Source: a bacterium
Lineage (GTDB): Bacteria > Gemmatimonadota > Gemmatimonadetes > Longimicrobiales > RSA9
Assembly (NCBI GenBank): GCA_003242735.1
Contig: QGVH01000010.1
Location: forward strand, 38,483-102,482
Reading direction: 5' to 3'
Length of the DNA stretch: 64,000 nt
A program made the position numbers and the translations under genes. Below, piece after piece: positions 37,818 through 46,116 of the stretch. Each line of letters begins with the position of its first letter. Position 1 is the stretch's first letter. Below the pieces are notes generated by a model. That model was given only the letters and a program-made list of their open reading frames with translations, was not told where the DNA came from and made no database searches.

Positions 37818-39287
37818 CTACTCGACCACCTCGTACTTCCAGCCGCGGAGCGTGCCGTTCAAGGCGAGCACCGTGCTGAACCCGACGGTCTCTCCCTGCG
37901 CCGGCGCGCGCACTTCGACGTCGCTGCTCCCGATCACCGCGCCGCCTTCACCGAGGACGCTCACCCGCAGCCGCACGGTCGCCCCTTCCGTCAGCTTCAG
38001 GTTCTCCAGCGTCCCGCTCATTCGGAGGCCGGAGCCCTCCTGCACGAAGCCGATGTCGAAGATCTCGAACGGGACCGCCTCGTACTCCTGGGCGACCTTC
38101 GCGACCTCGCCCTCCCAGCGCGCCTTCTCCTGCGGGTCGCTCGCCAGGTTGCCCAGCCCGCGGTACGAGAACGCCAGGATCCGGTAGAGGTCGCGGTTGT
38201 TGGGGTCGTGGACGCGCGTCTGCTCCGCTGCGCGGATCATCTCCTCGTACACGCCGCGGAGCTCGGGCGGCGGCGTCCCCGCGCCCTCCTCCGGCTGGAG
38301 CTCCCGGGCGCGCTGGTACAGCGACTGGGCGAGGTTGAAGTGCGCGTCGCGGGAATAGGGGTTGAGCTCGACCGCCTTGCGGAAGGCCTTGGCGGCGCCG
38401 TCGTAGCGGCCGGCGTCGTACAGCCCCGCGCCGATCTGGAAGAGCTGCTCCTCGGAGAGCCCGTCCTGCTCGACCAGCTCCGCGTACAGCCGGTCCGCCT
38501 CCTCACCCCCGGCCACCTGGGCGAGGCCGATCATCGCGCCGACGTGCCCCGGGTTGGTCTCCAGGAAGGCGCGGTACACGGCCTCCGCCTCGGCCGTCTG
38601 GCCGGTCGCCACCAGGAGACGCCCGGTCTCCTGCATCGCTTCGGCGTGGCGCGTCCGCCACTCCGCCGCCTGCTCCTCGGTCGCTCCGTCAGGCACGCCG
38701 CCCGAGAAGACCTCCAACGCGGCGCGGTACGCGTTCAGCGCCCGCTCGTTGTCCCCTTGCTGCGTGTAGAGCCAGCCGAGCACCACCAGGGCGTACGGCC
38801 ACTTGCGCGACAGCCGGTCCGCCTGCTCGAAGAGCGCGATGCTCTGTGCCAGATCGCCCCGCTGGTAGGCGTCCGCCGCCAGGTTGTACGCCTGCGCCCA
38901 GGCGGCCTCGCGGTCGCCCTCCAGCTCCTGCGCATAAGGCGGGTGCAGCTCCTCCGCGTAACGGAACGCCGAGTCCGCGCCGGCGAGGTCACCCAGCCCC
39001 GCGTATGCGCGGCCGGCCATGAGCCAGCCCGTGGCGTTCCGCGCGTCCTCCTGCACCGCCTTGAGCGCCGCCTCCAGGGCGGTGCGGTAATGCCGCTCGC
39101 GCTGCACCGAATCCGCCTGGATCATGGCGAGCCCGATCGCCCGCTCCGCCTCCCGCGTCAGGCGGTTGTGTCCGGGACGCTGCTGCGCCTCGGCAGCGGG
39201 CGGGGCGACGGCCGACCACGCCAGGACGGCCAGACCCGAGATCCACCAGACGCCGCGGCCACGCCGCGACATGGACGGCGTCATCAT
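37818..39287 (-). CDS. Exported tetratricopeptide repeat protein
   Basis: 489 residues from ATG 39287 with AAGGAG 6-7 nt upstream. Signal peptide ending AAEAQQ, then at least seven TPR-type helix pairs between residues 40 and 370 (ATGWLMAGRAYAGLGDLAGADSAF, PYALVVLGWLYTQQGDNERALNAYRAAL, GQTAEAEAVYRAFLETNPGHVGAMIGLA, EEQLFQIGAGLYDAGRYDGAAKAFRKAVELNP, RDLYRILAFSYRGLGNL). The last 100 residues form a beta domain (LRMSGTLENLKLTEGATVRLRVSVLG) like a FxLYD-type domain. Probably a periplasmic interaction scaffold. Confidence 0.88.
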   Translation of the reverse strand: MMTPSMSRRGRGVWWISGLAVLAWSAVAPPAAEAQQRPGHNRLTREAERAIGLAMIQADSVQRERHYRTALEAALKAVQEDARNATGWLMAGRAYAGLGDLAGADSAFRYAEELHPPYAQELEGDREAAWAQAYNLAADAYQRGDLAQSIALFEQADRLSRKWPYALVVLGWLYTQQGDNERALNAYRAALEVFSGGVPDGATEEQAAEWRTRHAEAMQETGRLLVATGQTAEAEAVYRAFLETNPGHVGAMIGLAQVAGGEEADRLYAELVEQDGLSEEQLFQIGAGLYDAGRYDGAAKAFRKAVELNPYSRDAHFNLAQSLYQRARELQPEEGAGTPPPELRGVYEEMIRAAEQTRVHDPNNRDLYRILAFSYRGLGNLASDPQEKARWEGEVAKVAQEYEAVPFEIFDIGFVQEGSGLRMSGTLENLKLTEGATVRLRVSVLGEGGAVIGSSDVEVRAPAQGETVGFSTVLALNGTLRGWKYEVVE

Positions 39288-39498
39288 TCGTAACTCCTTC
39301 TCCTCCGTGCGGGTGCGTGGGACGGGTCCAGGATAACGCCCCGCGCAGCCGGCCGACAAGTCGCGGAGCTTCGGTTTCCAGGGAACGTACGCCGTGCCCC
39401 GCTCCGCGGGACGGACCAGCCGCCCCGACCCCGGCCCGCTGGCCCGCTCCCCGGGCCCTCCCCGCCCCCCGGCCGCCGACGGCGGTGCAAGTTGCATG

Positions 39499-39521
39499 AC
39501 ACCATTTACTTACAACGGTGT
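39499..39521 (+). promoter_or_regulatory. Inverted repeat upstream of the IS630-type HTH gene
   Basis: ACACCATT (39499-39506) and AACGGTGT (39514-39521) are inverted repeats with one mismatch around TACTTAC, in an AT-rich patch 43 bp before the start codon. TTGCAT and TATAGG nearby could be promoter elements but are not well spaced. It may be an operator for the HTH protein. Confidence 0.4.
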
Positions 39522-39563
39522 ATAGGTCCAAGGCAGTGTAGCACCGACACAAGGCAGGACCCA

Positions 39564-40061
39564 ATGAAGTTCTCGTTGGACCTCAAGCAGCGCCACGCGC
39601 TGATGGAAGCCGCGGCCGCGACCACGGACCGCAACCACTGGAAGCGGATCCGCGCCCTGTTGATGCTGGCGGAGGGCAAGACGGTCTCGGAGACCGCGCG
39701 CGCTCTCGGCACGACGCGCCAGAGCGTATACAACTGGATCCACAGCTACCGCCGCAACCCGGTGCCCGAGGGCCTGGCCGACCGGCCGCGCCCCGGCCGC
39801 CCGCCGCGCCTGTCGCCGGCGCACCGGCAGTGGCTGCGGGCCCTGCTCGAGCAGAAGCCGACCGACTACGGCTACGACGCGCCGGAGTGGACCGTCCGGC
39901 TCATGCTGAAGCAGATCGAGCGCGAGCTGGGGGTGCGGCTCAGCGGCGGAGCGCTCCGGCGGACGCTGCACCGGATGGGCTACCGCTGGACGGGTACGCG
40001 CTTCGCGCCGGAGGCCGCGGCTGCGCGCAAGACGGAAAAGAAGCTCCAGACGGCGGCCTGA
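39564..40061 (+). CDS. IS630-type helix-turn-helix protein lacking the DDE domain
   Basis: 165 residues from ATG 39564. Matches the N-terminal DNA-binding half of IS630-family transposases: RNHWKRIRALLMLAEGKTVSETARALGTTRQSVYNWIHSYRRNP, ADRPRPGRPPRLSP, WTVRLMLKQIERELGVRLSGGALRRTLHRMGYRW. The DDE catalytic half is absent; downstream there is no remnant, only repeats. Either an orfA-like remnant or a domesticated DNA-binding protein. No terminal inverted repeats found around it. Confidence 0.8.
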   Translation: MKFSLDLKQRHALMEAAAATTDRNHWKRIRALLMLAEGKTVSETARALGTTRQSVYNWIHSYRRNPVPEGLADRPRPGRPPRLSPAHRQWLRALLEQKPTDYGYDAPEWTVRLMLKQIERELGVRLSGGALRRTLHRMGYRWTGTRFAPEAAAARKTEKKLQTAA

Positions 40062-40411
40062 GCCGGCCGGGCGGAAGGGCTCGTCGGAGGAGGGGTGGAG
40101 CGGCGCGGTCCCCGAGGCCACGGCGGCGCCGGCCCCCGCCCCGGGAGGCGGTGTGGCCCCCCGGCCGCGGGGTGGGGCCAGTCGCCCGGCAATACCGGCC
40201 GCTGGCCCGGTAAGTGCCTGGCAATACGGGCCACGGGCCCGGCAGGTGACCGGCAATACGGAGCACGAGCCCGGCAAGGGGGCGGCCGCACGGTCGTGCG
40301 CGCCCGCGCCGTCGCACCCGGCAACGCCTTCGGGCCGGGGCGGCCAGGTCGGCGACCCTGGGCGGGAGCGGGCCGGTCGCCCCGTCCCGGCGCGCCGCCC
40401 CGCTCAGCCGC
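40062..40411. other. Intergenic region with three 32-bp tandem repeats
   Basis: No gene. Exactly periodic 32-bp units begin at 40185, 40217 and 40249, each with C(C/T)GGCAATAC in the first half and GGCCCGG(C/T)A(A/G)GTG in the second. The remainder is GC-rich without features. Confidence 0.75.
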
Positions 40412-41799
40412 TCAGCGCAGCTCGACCTGGTCCACGAGCAGCTCGAAGCGGCCGGGGGCGGGGCCGCCGACGATGGCGATGGCCGTCACATCCGAGCCGT
40501 CGGCGCCGCCGAACGCCGACCAGGGGAACGTGTGCTCCTGCCACTCCGGCCCGGCCGTGAAGCTCGCGGACGCGGGTACCTGGCCGCCTCGCCGGGTGAA
40601 CAGGAGCACGCGGTAGGTCCCCCCATCCCCTCGGGCGTGGAAGGCCAGGCCCTCGGCCGCCGAGAGGTCCGCCGGCGTCATGGGCGGCGAGGCCGGGAAG
40701 AACAGGGCGCCCGCCCAGGCGAACGGCGATCCCGACGCGATCTCGCCCGTGATGCGGAGCGCCCGGGCCGTGCCCGCCGCCCCGCCCTCCACCACCTCGA
40801 GCCGCGCCGTGGACCTGCCGCCCATCATCGCGTCCGTCGTCTCCACCCAGCGCGTGCCGAACACGGTGCCGAGGCCGCCGTCGTCGAAGCCGCTGACCAG
40901 CGCGCGTCCGGCCCGAGGTAGGGCGCCACGCGGGCGTCCGAGACCAGCCCCGCGCCGCTCGGAACGCCCGCCACGGCCTCGAGCACCGTCAGCGTCGGGA
41001 CGACGAACGTGCCGCGCGCCGCGAGCTCACGCACGAACGCGTCGTCCGGAACGCTGTCCACCCAGAGGTGCACCAGCCCGTCCGCGCCGGCCCGCACCGC
41101 CGCGCGCGCATCCGCGAGCCGCCCCACGTGCACCACCGCCAGCGTCCCGCGCGCGTGCGCCGCCTCGATCGCCGCGCGCAGCACCGCCTCGGAGATCGTC
41201 GGGAACGAGACGCCGTAGGCCGAGCCGTCGTCGACGATGATCTTGATCCAGTCCGCCCCCTCCGCGATCCGCGCGTCCACGAACGCCTGCGCCGACTCGG
41301 GCGCGGTGAGCGTGGGGATCGGCAGGCCGAACTGCGTGCCGTGCCCGCCCGGCGCCGTCACGACCGAGCCGGCGGAGAAGATGTCCGCCCTGCCGGGCGC
41401 GCCGGTTCTGGCCTGCTCCGCGCGCCAGGCGGCCGCGAGCTGCCGCGCCGTGAACATGTCGAGCTGGGTGCCCACGCCGAACACCAGCGCCGCCTCGAGC
41501 GGCTCGGCCGCGAAGGCGTGCGAGTGCGCGTCGAGGAACGCAGGGAGCAGCGTGCGACCCGCGCCGTCGATCACCTCGGCGCCCTCCGGGACCGCCACGT
41601 CGGCGCCGATGGCGGCGATCCGGTCCCCACGCACGACGACCGTCGCGCGCTCCTGCACGCGCTCGCCGTCGAACACGCGCACGTCGCGGACGGCGAAGAC
41701 CGGGGCCTGCGCGGGCCGGCGCGGCGACGGGGCCGCCAGCACCACGAGCAGACCGGCGGCGACCGCGCCGTAGAACCAATCACACGCCCTGCGCTCCAT
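40412..41799 (-). pseudogene. Amidohydrolase-CIA30 fusion gene with an internal deletion
   Basis: The 5' part (41799 to about 40900) encodes a signal anchor and the N-terminal amidohydrolase half: RDVRVFDGERVQERATVVVRG, FLDAHSHAF, GADWIKIIVDDGSAYG (lysine) and VVHVGR. It stops matching after VAPYLGPDA, before the GTDA aspartate and the C-terminal strands. One base out of frame it resumes with LVSGFDDGGLGTVFGTRWVETTDAMMGGRS, a CIA30-like carbohydrate-binding domain that ends at 40412. About 100-150 residues are therefore missing and the frame is broken. The start ATG 41799 overlaps the end of the XRE gene and has AGGAGGAGGGG upstream. Confidence 0.75.
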
Positions 41800-41998
41800 C
41801 CCCCTCCTCCTCATAGAGGAAGACATCCTCGATCCGCAGCCCGAAGAGCCGCGCGATCTTGAACGCCAGCGGTAGGCTCGGGTCGTAGCGCCCGTTCTCC
41901 AGCGCGTTCACCGTCTGCCGCGAGACGCCGAGCCGCTCCGCCAGATCGAGCTGCGACCAGTTCCGCTCGGCCCGCAGCACCCGCAGCCGGTTCTTCAT
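41780..41998 (-). CDS. Short XRE family repressor, YozG-like
   Basis: 72 residues from ATG 41998: MKNRLRVLRAERNWSQLDLAERLGVSRQTVNALENGRYDPSLPLAFKIARLFG is a full Cro/CI helix-turn-helix, with an acidic tail FLYEEEGDG. Very short regulators of this kind are typically encoded next to a small membrane protein, as here. It probably binds the palindrome in the operon promoter at 42658-42673. Its 3' end carries the ribosome-binding site of the following gene. Confidence 0.9.
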   Translation of the reverse strand: MKNRLRVLRAERNWSQLDLAERLGVSRQTVNALENGRYDPSLPLAFKIARLFGLRIEDVFLYEEEGDGAQGV

Positions 41999-42068
41999 CG
42001 GTGTTGCGACGCCTGTGGGTCCGGGCGCTCGGCCCACGCTCCGCAGCGCGAAGGCCTGCTCCCGCCGT

Positions 42069-42476
42069 TCATCGGTACCGCAGCCTCGCCACCACGAGCC
42101 CCACGAACCACAGCGTCGCCATCACCACCCACACCCACCACACGGTCAGCCGCGGGAAGCCCGCGACCTCCAGAAACCCGTACGCGATGACGAGGAGCGC
42201 GGTGCCGCCGAACGCGAGCGCCAGCGCCTCGACCTGGATGCGCCGATACAGCTCGTCCATGCAGCGGAACAGGCGGACCCACGCCCACAGCGCCGCCACG
42301 ATCGGGACCACGGGTGCCAACGCCACCGGCACACGCCAGCCCGAGCCGGGGTGTGCGCGGAGCCAGAACGAGCTGGCGAAGACCGCCAGCGTGTACGCCG
42401 CCATCGCGGCGAGGAACTCGGCCAGGTAGCGCCGCTTCGCGGTGCGGTATGCTCTCGTTTCGGTCATGGCCGTCAT
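42069..42476 (-). CDS. Four-helix membrane protein, partner of the XRE repressor
   Basis: 135 residues from ATG 42476 (or ATG 42467). Predicted helices: FLAAMAAYTLAVFASSFWL, VPVALAPVVPIVAALWAWV, ALALAFGGTALLVIAYGFLEV and VWWVWVVMATLWFVGLVVA. A conserved RRYLAEF at the N-terminus and CMDELYRRIQVEAL between helices 2 and 3 are typical of this small family found next to YozG-like regulators. Same operon as the XRE gene (70-bp gap). Function unknown. Confidence 0.8.
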   Translation of the reverse strand: MTAMTETRAYRTAKRRYLAEFLAAMAAYTLAVFASSFWLRAHPGSGWRVPVALAPVVPIVAALWAWVRLFRCMDELYRRIQVEALALAFGGTALLVIAYGFLEVAGFPRLTVWWVWVVMATLWFVGLVVARLRYR

Positions 42477-42654
42477 CGGCGTTCCGTCGTCCCCGTGCGC
42501 TGGATCGCGACGCCGCGCGGACACCGCTCTCGGCAGCCACTGCACCTGCTGCCGGGTCGCGGATCCGACGGCTCGCCCCGAGACCGCGCGCCCGCGCCCG
42601 GCCTCGACCGCCGCCGTCGTCGGCACCACGGATCCGGACACGGTGCCGCCGTCG

Positions 42655-42683
42655 AATGTAAAGCGTACTTTACTCTATGTCAA
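42655..42683 (-). promoter_or_regulatory. Promoter and palindromic operator of the XRE operon
   Basis: On the minus strand TTGACA, 17 bp, TACATT. The perfect inverted repeat GTAAAG-N4-CTTTAC (42658-42673) overlaps the spacer and -10, a classical repressor position. It lies about 180 nt upstream of the membrane-protein gene and in an AT-rich patch. Confidence 0.85.
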
Positions 42684-42933
42684 GCACGTTTGTCACGCCG
42701 AGGATGCCGCAGCGCCGGCCTCTCCTGCCGACGAGGGCCAGGGGCAGGCTGGAACACCGACGAGAGGAGCGTCAGCCGGCCATGCCGTGTGCCGGCCTCC
42801 CTCGCGGTGCCCCTGCCGGGCGACGTCACCCGGAGGCGCCACGCTCCGGGACGCTGCGCCGCCTCCGTCATGGGCGCGGGATGCGGTTCGCCACTCGTCC
42901 GGCCCGCTCCCCGCAGCGGCCCGCCCGTCCCGT

Positions 42934-43950
42934 CTACGCGCCCGCCGCCCGATACAGCAGGTACATCCCCACCACGTAGATCGCCACGAGCAGGAGCGCG
43001 AACGTCTCGACAGGCGCGCCGGGGACCTTCGTGCGGTAGACCGTGGCGCCGAGCGCCACGGCCATCATCACGATGACCACCAACGCCGTCACCACGTGCA
43101 CGCTGCTCACCGCTGCCAGCAGCGGTACGTCGCCGGCGACGAGGTCCAGCGGCGCGAAGATCACCATGTTGAACGCGTTGCTGCCGAACAGGTTACCGAC
43201 GGCGAGGTCGAGCGCGCCGATGCGGACCGCGGCGATGGATGTGACCAGCTCCGGCAGCGACGTCGTGATGCCCACCAGCAGCGTGCCGATGAAGCTCGTG
43301 GCAATGCCCGTGAGCTCCGCGATCCGCGCCGCGGAAGACGCGAAGATGGGCGCCGCGATGAGGATCACGCCCGTGGCCACGAGGAACCGCACGAGCGCCC
43401 AACCCAGCGACGGCAGCCGCTTCCCCGCGGTGAGCGGCGCACCCATCTCCACCGTGGTGCCCGCCTCCTGGACCAGCGCGCTGTGCAGGAACAGCAGCCG
43501 CGTGCCCATCAAGTAGGCCGCCAGCAGCACCAATGAGCCCACGCCGAGGCCGAGAACCGCGGCCCGCGGGGCGAGCAGGATGGCGATCGCGGCCATGCCG
43601 GTCATCACGATGGCGAGCGCCGCGGACAGCGTGTGGTCCAGCGCGGCGCGGCGGAACAGCTGCGCGCCCGGCCGCAACGCGATGGCTGCCAGGATGAGCA
43701 TGTTCGCCATCCCGCTGCCGAACAGGTCGCCGGCGGCCAGGTCGACGGCGTTGATGCGAACCGCCGAGATGTCCGTCATCAGCTCCGGCAACGACGTCGC
43801 CGCCGCGAGGAAGATGGAGCCCACCCAGACGCGGCCGAGGTTCGTCCGCGCCGCGATCACGTCGCTGCTGCGGGCCAGCGCCACGCCCGCCGCCACCACC
43901 GCCGCCGCGCTCGCCGCCAGCGCGGCCACTGTGCTCAGGATCGGATCCAT
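42934..43950 (-). CDS. Calcium/sodium antiporter family (CaCA) protein
   Basis: 338 residues, about ten transmembrane helices. The two inverted alpha repeats of the family are clear: GSIFLAAATSLPELMTDISAVRINAVDLAAGDLFGSGMANM in the first half and GTLLVGITTSLPELVTSIAAVRIGALDLAVGNLFGSNAFNM in the second, with the ion-binding glutamates in SLPEL. A central loop (EMGAPLTAGKRLP) links the halves. It exchanges Ca2+ or another cation for Na+ or H+ across the inner membrane. Start at ATG 43950. Confidence 0.92.
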   Translation of the reverse strand: MDPILSTVAALAASAAAVVAAGVALARSSDVIAARTNLGRVWVGSIFLAAATSLPELMTDISAVRINAVDLAAGDLFGSGMANMLILAAIALRPGAQLFRRAALDHTLSAALAIVMTGMAAIAILLAPRAAVLGLGVGSLVLLAAYLMGTRLLFLHSALVQEAGTTVEMGAPLTAGKRLPSLGWALVRFLVATGVILIAAPIFASSAARIAELTGIATSFIGTLLVGITTSLPELVTSIAAVRIGALDLAVGNLFGSNAFNMVIFAPLDLVAGDVPLLAAVSSVHVVTALVVIVMMAVALGATVYRTKVPGAPVETFALLLVAIYVVGMYLLYRAAGA

Positions 43951-44196
43951 CGCTGTCGCATCACTACGGAATCGTCGCACCACACCGGCGCGGGGGATCG
44001 ACCGCGCCGCCGAGGGCCGACACAAACATAACCGGCGAGCGCCCGCCACGCTCGCCGGGCAGCCTCGAAACCGGAGTGTGCGCCGTCCCGACGCGCGCCG
44101 AACCGCATCCGCCGGTGCGATCACCCCTGCGAGGGCGCGGTCCACCCCGCTGTCCACCGGTACGCGTCCCGAATCCCGCCCCCGACCCCGCGCCCC

Positions 44197-44227
44197 TTGA
44201 CCCTGACGTTGCGTCAGGGTTTACCGT
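44197..44227 (+). promoter_or_regulatory. MerR-type promoter/operator
   Basis: TTGACC (44197-44202) and TACCGT (44222-44227) are separated by 19 bp, the over-long spacing of MerR-regulated promoters. The spacer region contains the perfect dyad ACCCTGACG-TTG-CGTCAGGGT (44200-44220). The expected MerR gene product is missing: downstream only the C-terminal part of a TipA-like protein remains. Confidence 0.8.
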
Positions 44228-44311
44228 TGCCACCGGCTCGGGCGGATCGCGGAGCGGCTGCGCGCGGCGGAGGAGGTCTCCGCCGACGAACGGATCCGAT
44301 CGATCGATGAG

Positions 44312-44668
44312 ATGACCATGTTCGAGAAATACTACACGCCCGAGCAGCGCGCGCAGCTCGCGAAGCGGGCCGAGGCGCTGGGCGAAGAGCGCATCCGCGA
44401 AGTGGAAGCAGAGTGGCCGCGGCTGATGGAGGCAGTGCGCGCGGAGATGGAGAAGGGCACCGACCCGTCGGCCCCGCGCGTCCAGGCGCTGGCGCGGCGG
44501 TGGGAGGCGCTGGTCGAGGAGTTCACCGGCAGCGACCCGGGCATCGAGGCGTCGCTGAGGCGGATGTACGAGCAGGAGACCACCGTGCACGGGATCAACA
44601 CGGCGTCCGTCCGCGCGATGGGCGAGTACATCGAGCGCGCGCTGGTGGCTGACCGGGAAGAGAAGTAG
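44312..44668 (+). CDS. TipAS domain protein, probably the remnant of a MerR/TipA regulator
   Basis: 118 residues. Matches the TipAS drug-recognition domain: MTMFEKYYTPEQRAQLAKR, then WPRLMEAVRAEMEKG, VQALARRWEALVEEFTG and the C-terminal helices. The same frame is open upstream to about 44207 and reads RIAERLRAAEEVSADERIRSIDE, which is the coiled-coil end of the MerR part, but there is no helix-turn-helix and no start codon before ATG 44312. A perfect MerR operator lies 85 bp upstream, so about 300 bp encoding the DNA-binding domain appears deleted. It could still act as a stand-alone ligand-binding TipAS. Confidence 0.8.
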   Translation: MTMFEKYYTPEQRAQLAKRAEALGEERIREVEAEWPRLMEAVRAEMEKGTDPSAPRVQALARRWEALVEEFTGSDPGIEASLRRMYEQETTVHGINTASVRAMGEYIERALVADREEK

Positions 44669-44987
44669 CGATAGCTTGTCGCGCGCCCATGGTCGGCCAC
44701 GCCTGGCCACCGTGCGCGAGCGAAAGAGCCCGCGCCACGTTACGCGGCCACGCCTGGAACCGAGCCGGCCGGCGACGACCCCGGCCGGCTCGCCTCGTCT
44801 CTCCTCTCGCCGTGCCCGGATCGCCGTGGTCGGAACGGCGCGCCGGACGGGTCGCCGCCCCTTTGCCGTTGGCGGGGATCGTCTGGACTGCGTACGAGGG
44901 ATTCTGTGCGAGAGACCAGAGCGGGAGATCGGCGGGATACGAGCATACGGCACGGCGGCGGCGTACCCGTGGCTCGCGGCTGTTCCG
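44669..44987. other. Intergenic region
   Basis: About 320 bp between convergent genes. No gene or structured motif recognised. Confidence 0.35.
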
Positions 44988-45827
44988 TCACGACCGGGAG
45001 GCGTCCCGACTCAAGGTTGGACCGGGACGCCTCCCCATGCGTCCGCAGCGCATCACTCTGCGCGGTGGCGACGCCGCCGCACGCTCGGCGGCGCGAACGG
45101 GTTGGTGCACAGCACGCCCGGGGTCTGTCGTCGGGCCCGCGTGATGCGGGCGCTCGTCGAGTGGGAACGCGGAGAGGTGCACCGGCGCGCCGTCCGCTTC
45201 CAGCTCCGCGCCGATCACTCCGCCGGTGAGCACGCGGTACGTGCCGCGACCAACGGTGGGCGCCTGTACGCGCTGCGCGGCGCGCACGGCCTCGGAGACG
45301 TCGTCGAGCGCGCCCGTGGGCGCGTAGGCGCCCAGCGCGTCGCGGATCTCCGCGATCTCCTCCCACACCGCCGGCTGCGCGTGCGCAAGCGACGACGCGG
45401 GCGCGACGAGCCCCGCCGCCGCGTACTCCGCCTCGATGGCGCGGGCCTTCCTGCGCACCTTGCTGGGCGAGTGCTGCGGCGCGTGCCGCATCGCGTCGCT
45501 GTCGAAGCGCCACCGCCCCTGCTCGATGCACGAGACCGGGATGCGCGTCTCGCTGCGCGCCGGCAGCAGGATGCTCCGGTTGGTCGTGCGGTTCTGCCGC
45601 GCGCCCACGAGCTGCTCGCCGTCCAGCACCAGCACGTCCACATCGCCCGTGTTCGACGCGAGCAGCGCGGGCACCGAGCCCTCGTCCACCTCGGTGATGC
45701 GGACGGTCCCAGCCGCCAGCGCGTCTACGAGCAGCGCGTACGGCAGCTCCGGCTCGCCCACGGCGATGAGCGGGAAGATGGTCAGCGCATCGTGCCGCTG
45801 CGGAGCGGCGAGCGTGAGGTCCAGCAT
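44988..45827 (-). CDS. ARPP-1/DUF6569-like protein
   Basis: 279 residues from ATG 45827 (AAGGAA about 8 nt upstream). Matches a family found mainly in actinobacteria near stress genes: LTIFPLIAVGEPELPYALLVDALAAGTVRITEVDEGSVPALLASN, LDGEQLVGARQNRTTNRSILLPARSETRIPVSCIEQGRW and the end GAELEADGAPVHLSAFPLD. The last about 50 residues after this point are Arg/Pro/Ala-rich and may be read-through. Cytoplasmic; function unknown. Confidence 0.75.
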   Translation of the reverse strand: MLDLTLAAPQRHDALTIFPLIAVGEPELPYALLVDALAAGTVRITEVDEGSVPALLASNTGDVDVLVLDGEQLVGARQNRTTNRSILLPARSETRIPVSCIEQGRWRFDSDAMRHAPQHSPSKVRRKARAIEAEYAAAGLVAPASSLAHAQPAVWEEIAEIRDALGAYAPTGALDDVSEAVRAAQRVQAPTVGRGTYRVLTGGVIGAELEADGAPVHLSAFPLDERPHHAGPTTDPGRAVHQPVRAAERAAASPPRRVMRCGRMGRRPGPTLSRDASRS

Positions 45828-46116
45828 GGGCGCAGTTCCTTCGTTCGGCGGTCGGTTCCGACGGCTGGGGCACGGTAACGGGCGGGTCTGACAGCGATGT
45901 TCATCCGCAGCAGGGCGGTGCACTCCGCCTCCAGGACCCCGGTGTCCCACAGCCGGACAGCAGCCCGACGGTGGGCACCGCCGCAGGAAAACGCGAACTC
46001 GCGATCACACAACGAGCTACGCCCCTGGCCGATGCCCGGCACGCGCGCTGCACCTTGCAACGCCCGACCGGTGCCGTGCACCCTCCCGTACACGCCGGGT
46101 CGGAGGAACGGAATCC

